In this document: piece after piece, positions 50,498-57,500 of the stretch
Layout of the letters: each line of letters starts with the position of its first letter
Numbering within the stretch: position 1 is the first letter of the stretch
From: Neocallimastix lanati (nom. inval.)
Lineage: Eukaryota > Neocallimastigomycota > Neocallimastigomycetes > Neocallimastigales > Neocallimastigaceae
Reading direction: 5' to 3'
Assembly: GCA_016946835.1 (NCBI GenBank)
Contig: JACVTC010000003.1
Location: 1,665,001-1,722,500 of the forward strand
Length of the DNA stretch: 57,500 nt
Position numbers and translations under genes: made by a program
Notes under the pieces: model-generated
Databases searched by the model: none
What the model was told of the DNA's origin: nothing
Seen by the model: the letters and a program-made list of their open reading frames with translations, nothing else

Positions 50498-57500
<7,003 letters not shown>

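Overview
The window is very AT-rich eukaryotic DNA with long A/T homopolymers and (AAT)n arrays. Genes carry many short GT-AG introns, and the proteins contain long Asn, Gln and Ser tracts. Large ankyrin-repeat genes, multi-kilobase AT spacers and fungal-looking conserved genes suggest an anaerobic gut fungus (Neocallimastigomycota). A dictyostelid-type genome is the main alternative. The assignment is an inference from composition and gene style.

Layout: (1) an intact ankyrin-repeat gene (672-3572, +); (2) a three-exon MYND zinc-finger gene with huge Asn/Ser-Gln tracts (5511-10665, +); (3) a compositionally distinct, probably structured non-coding island ending in a T-run (about 11390-11728); (4) a five-exon RCHY1/Pirh2-type CHY/RING ubiquitin ligase (12573-15288, -); (5) a four-exon CCDC12/Cwf18 splicing factor (17928-18962, +); (6) spacers with perfect hairpins and tandem repeats (16.5-21 kb); (7) a secreted protein built from about 75 copies of a KTLPVKN-type unit (22014-26252, +); (8) an eleven-exon TPR/Mlp nuclear-basket protein (27905-36751, -); (9) an unrecognised three-exon gene (40082-41410, -); (10) a SINE-like element and a decayed ankyrin pseudogene (42976-44890); (11) a polytopic membrane protein (45573-46504, -); (12) a MITE-like element (47490-47764); (13) a 23-exon FANCD2 gene running off the right edge (50498-57500, +).

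The genes look like independent housekeeping and accessory loci, not an operon or pathway cluster. Themes present are DNA crosslink repair (FANCD2), nuclear export/basket (TPR), ubiquitination (RCHY1) and splicing (CCDC12). The most unusual signal is in FANCD2. Its ninth intron has no usable GT donor; the only junction that keeps the conserved frame is AT-AC, with a perfect U12-type 5' site (ATATCCTTT) and a near-consensus branch site. This implies a functional minor spliceosome in the organism.

Exon boundaries below were worked out by hand from reading frame, splice-site phase and remembered family sequences. No searches were run.
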